DNA of 64,000 nucleotides from Ligustrum vulgare. Taxonomy: Eukaryota > Streptophyta > Magnoliopsida > Lamiales > Oleaceae. The stretch lies in the NCBI GenBank assembly GCA_963555705.1, contig OY743170.1, forward strand, positions 13,865,096-13,929,095, read 5' to 3'. Position 1 is the stretch's first letter. Every line of letters begins with the position of its first letter. Below, one piece after another: positions 44,751 to 56,399 of this stretch. The translations under genes and the position numbers were made by a program. The notes below the pieces were generated by a model, which was given only the letters and a program-made list of their open reading frames with translations, made no database searches and was not told the DNA's origin.

Positions 44751-44895
44751 ACTAAACAGCCTACGGCAATGGTGATATGGAAGATGTATCTCCATTACTC
44801 TGTACTTTGCTTTCACTCATCCCATGTTGCAAGGCTATACACCTATCCACAACAGGCACAACTTTAACCATGGTGCTTTGCTCAAGTTTTCGCAT
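44751..44895 (-). other. Unrecognised coding-like block beside an internal CACTA-end-like sequence
   Basis: At 44751 the plus strand reads CACTAAACAGCCTACGGCAA, very close to the terminus at 43171 (CACTACAACAGAAACAGCCTACGGCAATG) minus a few bases. Next to it the minus strand has an open stretch with MRKLEQSTMVKVV and DRCIALQHGMSES, which I cannot assign. It may be a second captured fragment or part of the element's own gene, separated from the bZIP piece by the internal terminus. Confidence 0.35.
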
Positions 44896-46209
44896 TGTGC
44901 TAAGTGTGCCATATTTCTAGAAAAATAGAACTGAAAAGAAAGCAAATAAAACTAGGAAACTTGTTAAATCTAGAAAATTAATTCTAGATAAACTTAAGAG
45001 CTAAAATTGAGGCCCTTCCCATTGGATTTTCAATAAATTCAGTAGAGCCAATGGTCTACGTCAATTGGCGGCCTTGTAGAACTCCTCGTGCTTGACAACA
45101 TATTTAAATTTCAGACCGATCCAATGGTCGGATCAAAAGTTATGCCCGTTTCTAAATTGGTGGACGGAATATGTCCTGTCAAATACATATTGTATCAATA
45201 AGCTTCAGTTAAATGCAATAGGTGATTACAATTCAAAAATCACATTTAAAACTCCTAAATGAGGTTGAGACTTTCACGTGACTTACAATTCAAACCAAAT
45301 GGTATCTTAAGCTAGTTAAATACAGACCATACCATATTCAAAATAAGAGGTTAACTCGAAGGGTAAATCTTGAAATCTTACTAAACAAATTGAACAGAAG
45401 TCAAACTAACAGGAATCTAATCTAACTTTCAATTTACGCAATCCACCTCGTCCCTTTCAACATCTGAAATTAACTATACTAATTCAAATCAAAAGAACAT
45501 AAAAGCCTTGACACATCAAAAACTGAAATTATACATACATTCATACATTTGAAAAATCTGAAATTCACATAGGAAATCTATACATACGTATAAATCAATA
45601 TACCCACATTAACATCATCAACATAAATTCCCGAAATTAGTCTTTAAAATTCGAAATCTGCACAACCTCAACCAAATCCCCTCCAGCCCCAATTCAAACC
45701 CAACTCCACAGCAAGCACCACCACAAGACGACCAACACCAAAACCAATCCACCACCACCACGAATCCGTAACCTCCGACCCACAATCTCTACTCCAATCA
45801 ACCCCAACAATCAGAACAAACTCATAAAAATAAACCCAAAAATCAGAATATACACATACATACCTTGACCGCAGCGTATTTTGGCCGAACAACCGCCAGA
45901 AAATCGCAGCTCCAAGCCTCGATTTCACTTCATTTTCGCACCCATTTCTCACACCTAAACCGCACAAAAACCTAGCCTATTTCACCCTCACCCCTCGCCG
46001 CACCCAGCCCCGGTGTTGCGCCGGAGAAACCACGGTTTTGGCACCGGCAGTAACGCTCCCCTCGCACCTTCGTCTCTCGTGAACCTCTCTCTCTGTCTTC
46101 GATCTGAAAATGGGTAGAGAGAGAGTAAGAAATTTGATTTTTAATATTTTGATTTTCAGATTTTGCAAATTAGTCCCCTAAGTATAAAAACTATTTTTTT
46201 CAGATTAAA
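44896..46209. other. Interior of CACTA element 1 without recognised gene
   Basis: 45668-45967 has a minus-strand open frame that I do not recognise. 45690-46110 is C/CA-rich then CT-rich, like an untranslated leader or first exon next to the right subterminal array. No conserved motif. Confidence 0.35.
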
Positions 46210-46735
46210 CTCTTTGGCAACGTTCAATGCGTGTTGCAAAAGGGTACCTTTCGCAACGCGCACTGCGCGTTGCGAAAGGTACCCTTTTGCAACGCGCGCT
46301 GTGCGTTTCCAAAAGGTTACCCTTTGGCAACGCGCATTGCACGTTGCAAAAGGGTACCTTTCGCAACGCGCAGTACCTTTCGCAACGTGCACTGCGCGTT
46401 GCCAAAGGGTTACCCTTTGGCAACGTTCATTGCACGTTGCCAAAGGGTTACCCTTTGGCAACGTTCATTGCGCGTTGCCAAAGGGTTACCCTTTTGCAAC
46501 GCGCAATGAACGTTGCCAAAGGGTTACCCTTTTGCAACGCGCAATGAACGTTGCCTTTGGCAACGCGCAACGAACGTTGCAAAAGGCTATAATTAGCAAC
46601 ATTCACTTGCTGAATGTTGCTAAATGCCAAATAAATCAACCAATGGCAACATGCAACTACTGAATGTTGCGGTAGACCCCCTTTAGCAACATGCAATTAG
46701 CGAATGTTGCCGTTTGCATGTTGCAAAAGGCCATT
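46210..46735. repeat. Right subterminal palindrome array of CACTA element 1
   Basis: About 15 units of TTTGGCAACGCGCA(A/C)TG(C/A)(A/G)CGTTGCAAAAGGGT in alternating orientation. Several overlapping ORFs here on both strands (up to 166 codons) are by-products of the repeat period. Confidence 0.87.
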
Positions 46736-46747
46736 TTTCTTGTAGTG

Positions 46748-47136
46748 TTACCAACCTACCTTGCACTAAATCTACGAAAAAAAGAGAACAGTACACCACA
46801 ACTTCCAATCGTCATCTTCATCTTTAGACTCTACCTCGAGTGCCGCTCTTCAATACTTCAATACAGAGAAAAATGAAGAACGTCCACTGGGTAAAATATC
46901 CACCCAAGATTCAATCTCGATTGTCTATAGTCGCATTAGACATTTTTTGCACAAGTTGCTGGGTTTTTTTTTTTATGGTGGATGACTGGGTTCTCAAGGA
47001 CCGGAGGAGGGTTGATATCGAAAACGGAGGTAGAAAATCTATGTGAATAATCTGAATTCTCTCTACATTCTATTTTTTGTTAAATCAATAATCCTTACAA
47101 TCCAAGAGTTACAGGCCTCCAAGGGGTGTCTTCCCT
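46748..47136. other. Spacer between CACTA element 1 and the LHCB6 pseudogene
   Basis: Begins with the TTA duplication. A plus-strand open frame at 46840-47046 has no recognisable motif. Nothing supported. Confidence 0.35.
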
Positions 47137-47546
47137 TTTAATTTCAGTAAGTTTCAATCTCTCATGCTTCTCCTTATCAGGGATATAAACTCCATTCTTA
47201 AGTGTACCGGAAAAGCCCAAAGATCAAAGAATTTGCCTCCCTGGTAGCCTTGTTCATCGGTTGCATTGGTAAAGTTTTCTATAGTTCTTGACCATGGAGT
47301 AGCCCACGCAACAGATTGAGATTTCGGGTTGAAGAAGTCGACCCATCTTTTGTTATGGACTAATAAGTGCTTTATTAGCACTTGTTTGGTTCACTTGTTG
47401 TCCTATTTTGTTATTTGTTTGATCCTATTTAAGTATTGTTTAATGCATTTTATATTTTATGTTTTGTAGGACAAAAGACGAGAAAAGAGGAAGAAATGAC
47501 CAAAATGCACTTAAAAATGAAGTTTGGGGGACTAAAGCCGCAAATG

Positions 47547-47648
47547 GATTACGGCCGTAAAACCAATAGTTACGATCGTAACACTCAAACTAATAAAAAT
47601 CTCCAATGACACAATTACGACCGTAATATCCATATTTATGGCCGTAAC
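47547..47648 (+). repeat. Four ACGGCCGT-type palindromes in the solo LTR
   Basis: Copies near 47549 (TTACGGCCGTAA), 47571 (TTACGATCGTAA), 47609 (TTACGACCGTAA) and 47636 (TTATGGCCGTAA). Three are altered at a CG step. Confidence 0.8.
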
Positions 47649-47684
47649 CTTCAAAACATAAAAATCTCTAGCAAGCAGATTAAG

Positions 47685-47839
47685 CCTAATTTGACAAACT
47701 AGTTTTTAAACATGTTTTTTTATCACACAATTCCCTAAATTACACACACATTTTCTCTATCAACTTTTCAACCACACATTTTATCTAGAAAACATAAAAA
47801 ATATGTTTTTAAACAAAAAAAAAATTTAACAAACAGAGG
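47685..47839. mobile_element. MITE, 155 bp, TSD TTAAG
   Basis: Ends CCTAATTTGACAAAC and TTAACAAACAGAGG, flanked by TTAAG on both sides. The interior TTTTCAACCACACATTTTA is the reverse complement of the TGTGTGGTTGAAAA word of this family. Same length as the copy at 58349. Confidence 0.75.
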
Positions 47840-49139
47840 TTAAGTCCGTAAATGGCAAAGTTACTGGTTCAAGGGCTATCTTTGGAAAATATTCTTGAGA
47901 TCTTTGGGACACAATTTTGTAGCTATTAAAAGAGAAACATCACCATGTAATGGAGGCTGAAAAATAGAGAGGAAAATTAGATATTAAAAGAGAGATTCTT
48001 GGGAGATTTTCAAGTAAGAAGCATCAATGAAATTCATGAAGCAAATTGAATATTTCTCCACAACTATGCTAGGCTAAATTTTCATAATTTGTTCAAAGGT
48101 TGCGTTAACTCAATTATGTTATTTTCTTTTCCTACTAATGAGTAACGTTGTATCCATTTCATTTCTTTCAATTGTTGGATTATTATGTTTTGAATATTCA
48201 ATTGAGTTTATTTGATTAATAGTTTAATTTGGCCAATTGGATTATTGATCTTTGGATTCATGTATATGCTATGTTTAGATTCTTGATCCGTAATTGTCAT
48301 TGAATCTTCACTTTAATAGCAAATAAATCTTGTGCGAGTTTAGTAATAATTCAACTTAGATTCATTAATTCGAGCTCGTGAAATTAATAATCTAATTCAA
48401 TCTATTCTTCTAAATTTTCATACCAGTTGTGCATTAAATCATAAGAGCTTGTTTAGGATTGTCCGTGGCTAGAATTTGTTCGAAGAGCTTGTTTTGAATT
48501 AATGCACGTAAGGAAGAATTTAGATAATCAGAGCTTGTTGATTATTTATGATTGATAGTTGAATTAGAGATAGAAACACATTACATGAAAAGTTATAGCA
48601 ATAATTGAGAACACAACCGAACCTGAGAACAAGATTTCATCTCATATTAATTCTCTAGTCCTATTTAATTATTTATTTTATGCGTATTTTCCATTCAAGC
48701 AATTCCAAACAACAAAACCCTCCAATTTCATTCTAATTTCTCGAGTAACTAAATAAGTTCACCGTTCCTCATGAGATCGACCCTTACTCTCACTACTACA
48801 TTATTAATTAATATTTGGTGAGTAAGGAATTATTTATTATTTTGGTGCATTGCGACACGCATCATAGACCCGACCCAACCCAACCCATGAGGAGTTGGGT
48901 GCCGAGGAGAGAGCCAAAAGAGAAGGTACAATAGCACCGGTGTAGCTCCAGCTTCGAGCCAGGGGATGCCTCTCCAAGCTTGGGCAACGAAGACATGGTG
49001 TACAAAAGAATGAAAAATAAGAAAACAAATATAATGAATGGTTACTTCAGTCAAGTTAATAGTGGTTAATTTTGGAAATATGAAAAGTGTCTTGTAATTA
49101 ACAAAATGGGTGGTGTCAATATAATTACACTACAACAAA

Positions 49140-49672
49140 AATAGCCTACGGCAATGTGCAAAAAATGTTGCAAAAGACCTTTTGCAACGTTCATGTGCAT
49201 GTTGCAAATCGCAGTGTTTCCATAGAGGGAAAGGATACGGCAACGTTCATTACGTGTTGCAAAAGGATGGATTGTGTGTTGCGGTAGACCTTTGACAACG
49301 TTCACTGCGCGTTGCGGTAGAGCTTTGGCAGCATTCATTGCGCGTTGCCGTTGATACTTTTGGCAACATTCATTGCATGTTGCGGTAGACCTTTAGCAAC
49401 GTTCTTTGCATGTTGCGGTAGATACTTTTGGAAACACTCATTGCGCGTTGCCGTTGATATTTTTAGCAACACTCGTTGCGTGTTGCAATTGATACTTTTG
49501 GCAACACTCGTTGCGCGTTGCCGTTGATACTTTTAGCAACACTCTTTGCGCGTTGCTGTTGATACTTTTGGAAACACTCGTTGAGCGTTGCCGTTGATAC
49601 TTTTAGCAACACTCTTTGCGCGTTGCTGTTGATACTTTTGGAAACACTCATTGCGCGTTGCCGTTGATCTTT
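49140..49672. repeat. Left subterminal palindrome array of CACTA element 2
   Basis: Repeats of TTGGCAACACTCATTGCGCGTTGCCGTTGATAC with ~33-bp period. The last units (49520-49670) form a higher-order pair of ~66 bp. Confidence 0.87.
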
Positions 49673-50500
49673 AACAATTTTTTTTTTTAATTTTTTTAAA
49701 ATCAATATAGATAATTCCACTGATAACCAACAAATTTCTCAAACATATATGTAATATGTAAAATATGAAACACACGTGCTATAAAAACAAATCAACTATT
49801 CACAATAAAATGCAAGCATTTTAAAGAAAATTATACCACATATTTTAATACTTAACAAAAATTGCGGTACTTTGTTCTCCAACATTAAAACAAAATCTGC
49901 AGTATAGATTCTTCATCTATTTGATTGCACATCTAAAGTTTGACATTTACTATCCCTCTAAATTGCAACAATATCTCTAACAGACCAGTAGCCATACAAA
50001 AAGGAGCTACTATCACCATTTTCAACACGAATCATCATTAAAGATGAGTACTTCCCTGGCTTCTGAAGTCTAGCTTGAACTATGCCCATGACAAACCATC
50101 TTATGAGATAACTGCAAAATTGACTTTTACCTGCAAATACATTATAAAAGTTTAATCATCAGGACTCCAACTGCACTGAATGCAAAAATGTAGAAATAAA
50201 TCACACTAAATATTAAAATTATCATTTTCGATTGTAAAACTTTACAGAAATTTGGACAGAGTCTCCCCTATAAATTGGACTTAGCCAACCTGTAGAGGGA
50301 TATCAAAACCACCATAATAATTTAAAACATCAAACTAAAAACTCATTCATCATCAAACTACAATCAAATCAATCCAAAATTCATCCCCAACTCCACGCCA
50401 ACAATAATCTAGAATCAATACTCATCACAACCAAATCATTTCAAAACTGAATCCGCAACAATAGAAATTGAAATTCATCTGTAAATAAGTTTTACCTTCA

Positions 50501-52538
50501 TCAAATAAGTCTAATACAGCTTTTAGGCCAAGCAACAGTACTTCCCATTGCTTCACTAAGCAATCGAAATTTATCTGTAGGTCTGTATAAGGCCAAATGA
50601 CTCATGTACCCAAACCTTCCAACAATCTCGTCCAAGTGGCATGTGATGCACCTTTGCACTTGGGTCTATTGTTGCAATCTTCCCTTCGGAAACAATTTCT
50701 TCCTCATCATACTTGTACCAATGCAAGAGTTGACACCTTGCATTCTCCATATATGTACCTCCTTGAACACCACTTCCTTGATGTGACTACAAATTTACAG
50801 TTAAATGAAGAAACTCCTTTTGAAATTAAGAAACTGCAATAATAATTTATATTAAACATAAACAATTAAAATTCCAAAATGCAATAACTTGAGGCATATA
50901 CACATGTGAACCCCTATCTTCGACATTCTATAAAATGACACAAACATTAAAAAAGTTGTTCACATTAAACATGTTATCATATTAATATAATGTAAATTGT
51001 TATACCTGTTGACATAGCCTGATTAATGCTTCAACCTTTTCTTCTAGTGATTCCATTTTTTCTGACTGAGTTCGTAATTTTTCTGACTGAGTTTGTAGTT
51101 TTTGTGACTGAGTTTGCAATTGATTCTCAAGTTCTTTCACTCTTCCAGTACTTTGAAATTGTATATCAAATTTTGATGGTGCAACTCAAAATCCAAGTCC
51201 CCTAACTCTTCCACGATTTTTCAGGACCTAAAACTCGAGCAACAGCATCATCTCGGATGGAATCTTCTGCCGGTGTATCAGAAATAGATTGTGCACAATC
51301 TTCTATCTTTTTCTGCACTTATGAACCTCATTTTTTATGCTAAAATAATGTAAATTTATTATTAAAAGAATGTACATAGATTTCTAACATACCAGAGTTT
51401 CGGCAACTGCTTCATTTATTGGAGTTTCGTCCTTTCTTAGATGCCCTTGAGTCCATACTTTGGTTCTTATCCCTTTTATATCTGGGTTATTTTTCCTCTG
51501 CAATAAAAATTCAACAATTATATGTATTAGCATGCGACAATGTAACAATTCAAGTAAAAATTAAAGATATGTTTGTAATTGTACCATTTCATGAGCCACA
51601 CGTGGATAACCCTTTCGTCCCATAGTGTGGAGAAGCTTTTGATTATTTCTCATTCCGCTGAACTTGGAACTTATTTCCTATTCACAAAATAAAAATTTAT
51701 AAACAACAATAAAAATTAAATAAAAATGAACATTATTATGTAAATATTACTTACGTTAAAGTTATTGGAAAGAGTATCTTCAACAAATTTTTCTCATTGT
51801 TCTTGAGAGAGCACATTCTTTGGTCTAAGAACGTTAGTAGTACGTGTCCTATTCAAAGAAGATTTGACCTGACCTCAAATTTGTTTTCTAAGTCTACATT
51901 TGTACGTCCTCCAATACTTTCCCATACATTGAAATGTCATTTTTTTATGACAATCACCCACATTGAACCTTTGCAGTATTTTTACACAAATATAATTTTA
52001 CAACTTATTTGTACCAAAAATAATCTTAAAATTCAATTAAGAATCATACCTGTACGATACTCCAAAGTTCCTTTTTTTTCTTCTCATCCATCGAATGCCA
52101 ATCTGTAAGTATAACAGGCACATGTTCTCATACCATAGCTCCAACTATACTAGCAAATTTATCTGAGTTATTGCCAACCACTTGCCCGAATTCATTGAAT
52201 TCAAGATCCATCTTCTTATAATTATTTTCTGTAATCATTTTCACTTGAGTTGGACCTCTCCTTTTTTTGGGAACATTTTCAGTAGTTGATTGCGTGCTTT
52301 GCTCATTTACTATTGGAGTCGATACAGCATTTTCTTGCTCACTAGAAATTCTTAATCTTTCACTAGTCTCTTGAATTGCTGCTGCAGCAATAACAGCTCT
52401 TCGTCGTTTAGAGATCTTGGCAGCTTGTTTAGTTGACTTTAAGAATGCAACATGAAAAAAAAAATACAAATATGTTTATTTTCGAAAATCAACAAATATA
52501 AAAGCAAAAGAAAACACAATTACCTTAGCTTTGTCCAT
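50501..52538 (-). pseudogene. tnpA-like gene of CACTA element 2
   Basis: Start exon MDKAK (52538-52524) with a GT donor, next exon from about 52439 (STKQAAKISKRRRAV...) to ~52050 with LEFNEFGQVVGNNSDKFAS, interrupted by TGA at 52128, where CGA is likely. Further exons: 51970-51770 (MGKYWRTYKCRL...), 51660-51580 (GMRNNQKLLHTMGRKGYPRV), then a coiled coil near 51140-51010 built of repeated QTQS(E/Q)KL heptads. The last exon has ALYRPTDKFRLLSEAMGSTV and a stop at 50501. This is the architecture of plant TnpA-type proteins, which bind subterminal repeats and act with TnpD in transposition. Exon borders are estimates. Confidence 0.7.
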
Positions 52539-52753
52539 CGTTTTAAATAATAAGCTTCCTACTCTCAACTAGTTCGAAAGTTTGGAGTGAAAATCTGCAA
52601 CATCAAAAGAAATTAAGGTTAGAGATCTTAACAAAATTTAAATATTCAACATTTCATCACGATGTAAAAGCTTCCAAATATCGGGCTATAAAAAGTACAT
52701 TATATACAAATATAGGTTAAGAAGATAACTTTTAAAACTATTACCAAATTACT

Positions 52754-55700
52754 CTATATGTCACATAATACGCCTTCGACATCTATCCTTGCATAGTTCT
52801 CATCATCATCATCATGGTTGTCTTCAAGCTGTGATATATCTACTAGAATAGTTGGCTCATCAGTATCTTCTTCCACATGTAATGCATACAAGTCTCTTGA
52901 TGATGCTTGCAAAACAACATGCCAACTAGAAGTTTCATTCTCCCTAGAATAAAACACTTGTTTCGCTTGTGTTGCTAAAATGAATGGATCATTTTCAAAT
53001 TGTCCATGTCCTTCGTTAAGGTTAACCAAAGTGAACCCATCTTCCTTTTTTATTCCATTCGTGATATTTGCCCAATCACACTTGAATATTGGAACGTGAA
53101 ATGTATTGTAATCAAGCAATATAACATCACACAAAACTCCATAATAATGAATTTTCCCAACTGGAGGTGCATTATCTTTTGCACTCGATCTACAGATGGT
53201 TGTTGCTTCAACTAAAATGCCACTATTTTGACGAGATTTTTCAGCATCTTTAGTGTGAAAGCGCAAACCATTTATGAAAAAACTAGAATATGACATGGAT
53301 TGGCATCTAAGACCATGTGCAAACCACTTTAAAGTGTTTGAAATATTGTCAATCAAACACTGAGCTCTAATCTGTTATTATTTTAAACATGTTAGGAGTA
53401 AAATAATAAATAGCACAACTAGACAAAAACTTTCTTCATATATGTTGAACCTTATCATCCAACCAGGCAGCAAAAGACTCAATGTGCTTTTTATGTAATA
53501 AAACCTCATTTCTTTCCAGTCGTTTGTCAAAACTCTTGAGTTCATCCATATGCATCCTAAGGTAAAAACAATATATCAAATGAATATATGGTTGAATAAG
53601 TTAAAATTTGTCGAAGTATATATTTAATAAACATACTTTATGTATGGTTGAACTTCTGAACTGTTTAGCAACACATAACGATAGGCAACTTTCAACATCT
53701 CATCAGATAGAACGATTGGCGTCCCTTTAGAAATTGTACGCATTACGACTAAGAAATCACTCTCATATTCTTCATTGCGTGCATGCTTGGAACCTATTTT
53801 AGATGCTTGTTTTATGTATTTGCTACAGAACATTGCATTTTCTTCAACAATATACCGTTCAGCTATGCACCATTCAGGTCGTGCACGATTCATAACATAC
53901 CCTTTTAACACTTTCATATACCTATACGAATGAAAAAATGTAAAAATATTTAAATCCAATTTGATAATGAATTTAACTTTTGAGAATAGCTTAAATAAAG
54001 ATTACCTCTCAAACGGATACATCCAACGATATTGTACTGGTCCACATATACGTATTTCTCTCCCAAGATGAATTGTCAAATGTACCATTACATCAAAAAA
54101 TGAAGGCGGAAAATACCTTTCCAACATGCATAATGTTTCAACAACATCTTCTTCTAATTTTTGGACCTTATTCCTATCAAAAACTCCTTGGCATATCTCA
54201 TTGAAAAATGAACACAATTTAAAAATAGAGTTCCTGGGTCCCTTAGGTAAAAGTCCTCTTAAGGCAACTGATAATAATTGTTGCATTAATATATGACAAT
54301 CATGAGACTTGAGACCACTGATCTTACATTCTTCCACTGAAATGCAATTTCCAATATTTGATCCATAACCATCGGGTAATCTCAAGCTAGCAAGCCTTTT
54401 GCAAAAAAATTATTTTTCTACTTTTGATAAAGTGTGAGGAGCAGCGGATAAGTAGAATTTATTTCCTCTACTCTCAAGATGTAAAGAATGCCTAATGTTC
54501 ATAGTTTCCAAGTCCTTACGAGAGTTAATGCCATCTTTGGATTTTCCTTTCACATCCAAAAGTGTACTAATGACGCTCTCACAAATATTCTTTTCCACAT
54601 GCATCACATCCAAATTATGACGTATGAGCAAGGTCTACAAATCAAACATCAATGGTTTAATGATATATTACAAGTAACTAGAAGATTAAAATATGAATGA
54701 TAGAAATATCAAAGCATTTACCTTCCAATATGCTAGGTTGAAAAATATTGACTTTTTCTTCCAAGTTACATTAGATTGAGCTGTATTCTTATTCCTCTTT
54801 CGTTTACCACTTTATCCCCAATTATTTACAATTTTATCAACTTCAATAAAATCTTCTTCACCACTTTTTATCTTCGACCTAATACCTTTTTCAACATGTC
54901 CATTAAACCAACTCTTTTTCATGCAAAATGGATGATCCATTGCAAGAAATCTTCTATATTCCATGTATGCAAATTTCCTACCATGTGACAACCATAGTGA
55001 ACATGTATTTTCACGAAAAATAGGGCATTCAATTTTTCCCTTCACAGGCCATCCAGATATATTTCCATATGCAGGAAAGTCATGTATTGTCCACATCAAA
55101 ATAGCTTTTAAATTGAATGTAGACTTTGTAACTGCATCATACATCTCAACCCCATCACTCCATAACAACATTAAGTCATCTACAAGTGGTGCCAAATAAA
55201 CATCTATATAATTACCTGGTTGTTTTAGCCCCGGGATCAATAAACTCAACATCAAACTTTCCTTTGACATGCATAATGAGGGAGGCAAGTTATATATAGT
55301 TAAGATCACTGGCCAACAACTGTATTTAGAGCTTAGATCTTTGAAATGATTAAATCCATCAGTGGCAAGACCTAATCTAATATTTCGAGGATCTGATGCA
55401 AAATCTGGCCACCTTATGTTTATCATTTCCCAACCCAATGAATCAACTGGATGCCTCATTTTACCATCTAAACTTTTATTACTTGAGTGTCATCTAAGTT
55501 GCGTTGACATCTCATCTATTCCAAACATCCTCCTAAGTCTTGGTATTATAGGAAAATAACGCAAGACTTTTGCTGGAATTTTTTTCTGAATTTTCTTAGT
55601 TCGTTGGTTAACTCTCCATCTTGAGCAACCACATTTTGGACATATTATAGCATGCTCAAGATCTTTCCTATATAGGCAACAATCATTTATGAAAGTATGT

Positions 55701-56371
55701 ATCTTCTCATAGCCAAGATCAAATATATTGACAAGTTTTTTCATCTCATAAAGTGATTTAGGAAGTGTATTATTCTCTGGCAGCATGTCTTGAACAAGAT
55801 TAATAAGATCATCAAAACCACTATTCGATAAACCATGTGTAGCTTTATGCTTAAACATAGCAATCGAAGTTGACATCTTCGTGAACGCCCTACAACCAGG
55901 ATATAATGGAGTTTCAGTATCATCAACTAAACTTTCAATCTCATCTTCTCTTCCATCAATAGGGTTTTCAGGATCCACATCAAGTTGTGCATAGAAGTCC
56001 CTAAACATCATATGCGATTCAGGTATTTCTACATCGACCAAATTTGGTTCACTTGGTTGTTCTCCATGAAATACCCAAACGACATATGTAGGATCCATAC
56101 CCTTAATAACCAAATGTTCATACACCATATCATAATGGTGATGCTTTAGATTCCTACACTTAATATAAGGGCATACTATCATTTCTGAATTTATATAGTC
56201 ACGAGCTAGCTCAACAAATTTTTGTGCTCCATCTCTATATTGTTCTAACAATCTACAAGTAAAATTTACTATGAGTACATTTTTTTTTATTTTTGTAACT
56301 AGATTAATAGATAATCTAATTTCAGATGATAACCTTGATAATTGCAGCCATGCTTTGTCCATCATATACAA
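52754..56371 (-). pseudogene. tnpD-like transposase gene of CACTA element 2
   Basis: The N-terminal part starting MDKAWLQLSR with a cysteine block (CPYIKCRN) fits the transposon-associated domain. The Transposase_21 region is at ~55450-54720: IRLGLATDGFNHF, WPVILTIYNLPPSLCM, GVEMYDAVTKSTFNLKAIL, GWPVKGKIECPIF. An intron with plausible GT-AG (54721 to ~54637) is followed by RHNLDVMHVEKNICESV and a DUF4218-like region (GLKSHDCHILMQQLLSVAL, YFPPSFFDVMVHLTIHL, QYRWMYPFER). At the C-terminus (53356-52754) is a DUF4216-like block (KIHYYGVLCDVILLDYN, FKCDW). Premature stops in frame at 55490 (TGA for a Trp), 54812 and 54407. The catalytic subunit in En/Spm-type elements. Otherwise nearly full length. 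Confidence 0.85.
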
Positions 56372-56399
56372 AGATATTATCCAATACTGAACAACTGAA

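Larger units (their letters stand above)
43171..46747 (-). mobile_element. CACTA element 1 (non-autonomous, gene-carrying)
   Basis: Starts CACTACAACAGAAACAGCC and ends with CTTGTAGTG, i.e. CACTACAAG in reverse. Flanked by TTA on both sides (43168-43170 and 46748-46750). Length 3577 bp. Both ends have arrays of GGCAACG...CGTTGCC palindromes. Its left ~1.07 kb matches 49128-50355 of CACTA element 2 in order and sequence, but it has no tnpD. It contains a bZIP gene fragment, so it is a Pack-CACTA-like derivative that would need transposase from a relative such as element 2. Confidence 0.9.
47351..48864 (+). mobile_element. Solo LTR (Athila/Tat-like) inside the LHCB6 pseudogene
   Basis: Begins TGTTATGGACTAATAAGTGC and ends GCGACACGCATCA. 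Shortly before the end are the words GTTCCTCATGAGATCGACCC, similar to the 3' part of Athila/Tat-type LTRs. About 1.5 kb including a 155-bp MITE. It contains four ACGGCCGT-type palindromes. No 5-bp target duplication is visible at the junctions. Confidence 0.6.
47137..49020 (-). pseudogene. LHCB6: LHCB6 (CP24) chlorophyll a/b-binding protein pseudogene, split by an LTR
   Basis: Upstream part 49020-48865: VFVAQAWRGIPWLEAGA, then after a frameshift FSFGSLLGTQLLMGWV. Downstream part 47350-47137: [34 protein letters not shown], then after a 1-nt loss [20 protein letters not shown] and EIK. This order matches the middle and second half of the photosystem II minor antenna protein CP24. The N-terminal third and the last helix are missing, at least two frameshifts are present, and a 1.5-kb LTR sits between the GWV and KRW segments. 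Not functional. It may have been a complete older copy or a fragment moved by a neighbouring transposon. Confidence 0.8.

Noticed and set aside
46163..46663. Overlapping open frames up to 166 codons on both strands with Cys/Arg/Ala-rich repeats
   Set aside because: They are generated by the period of the CACTA subterminal palindrome array. The frames on both strands are equally open and no domain is visible.
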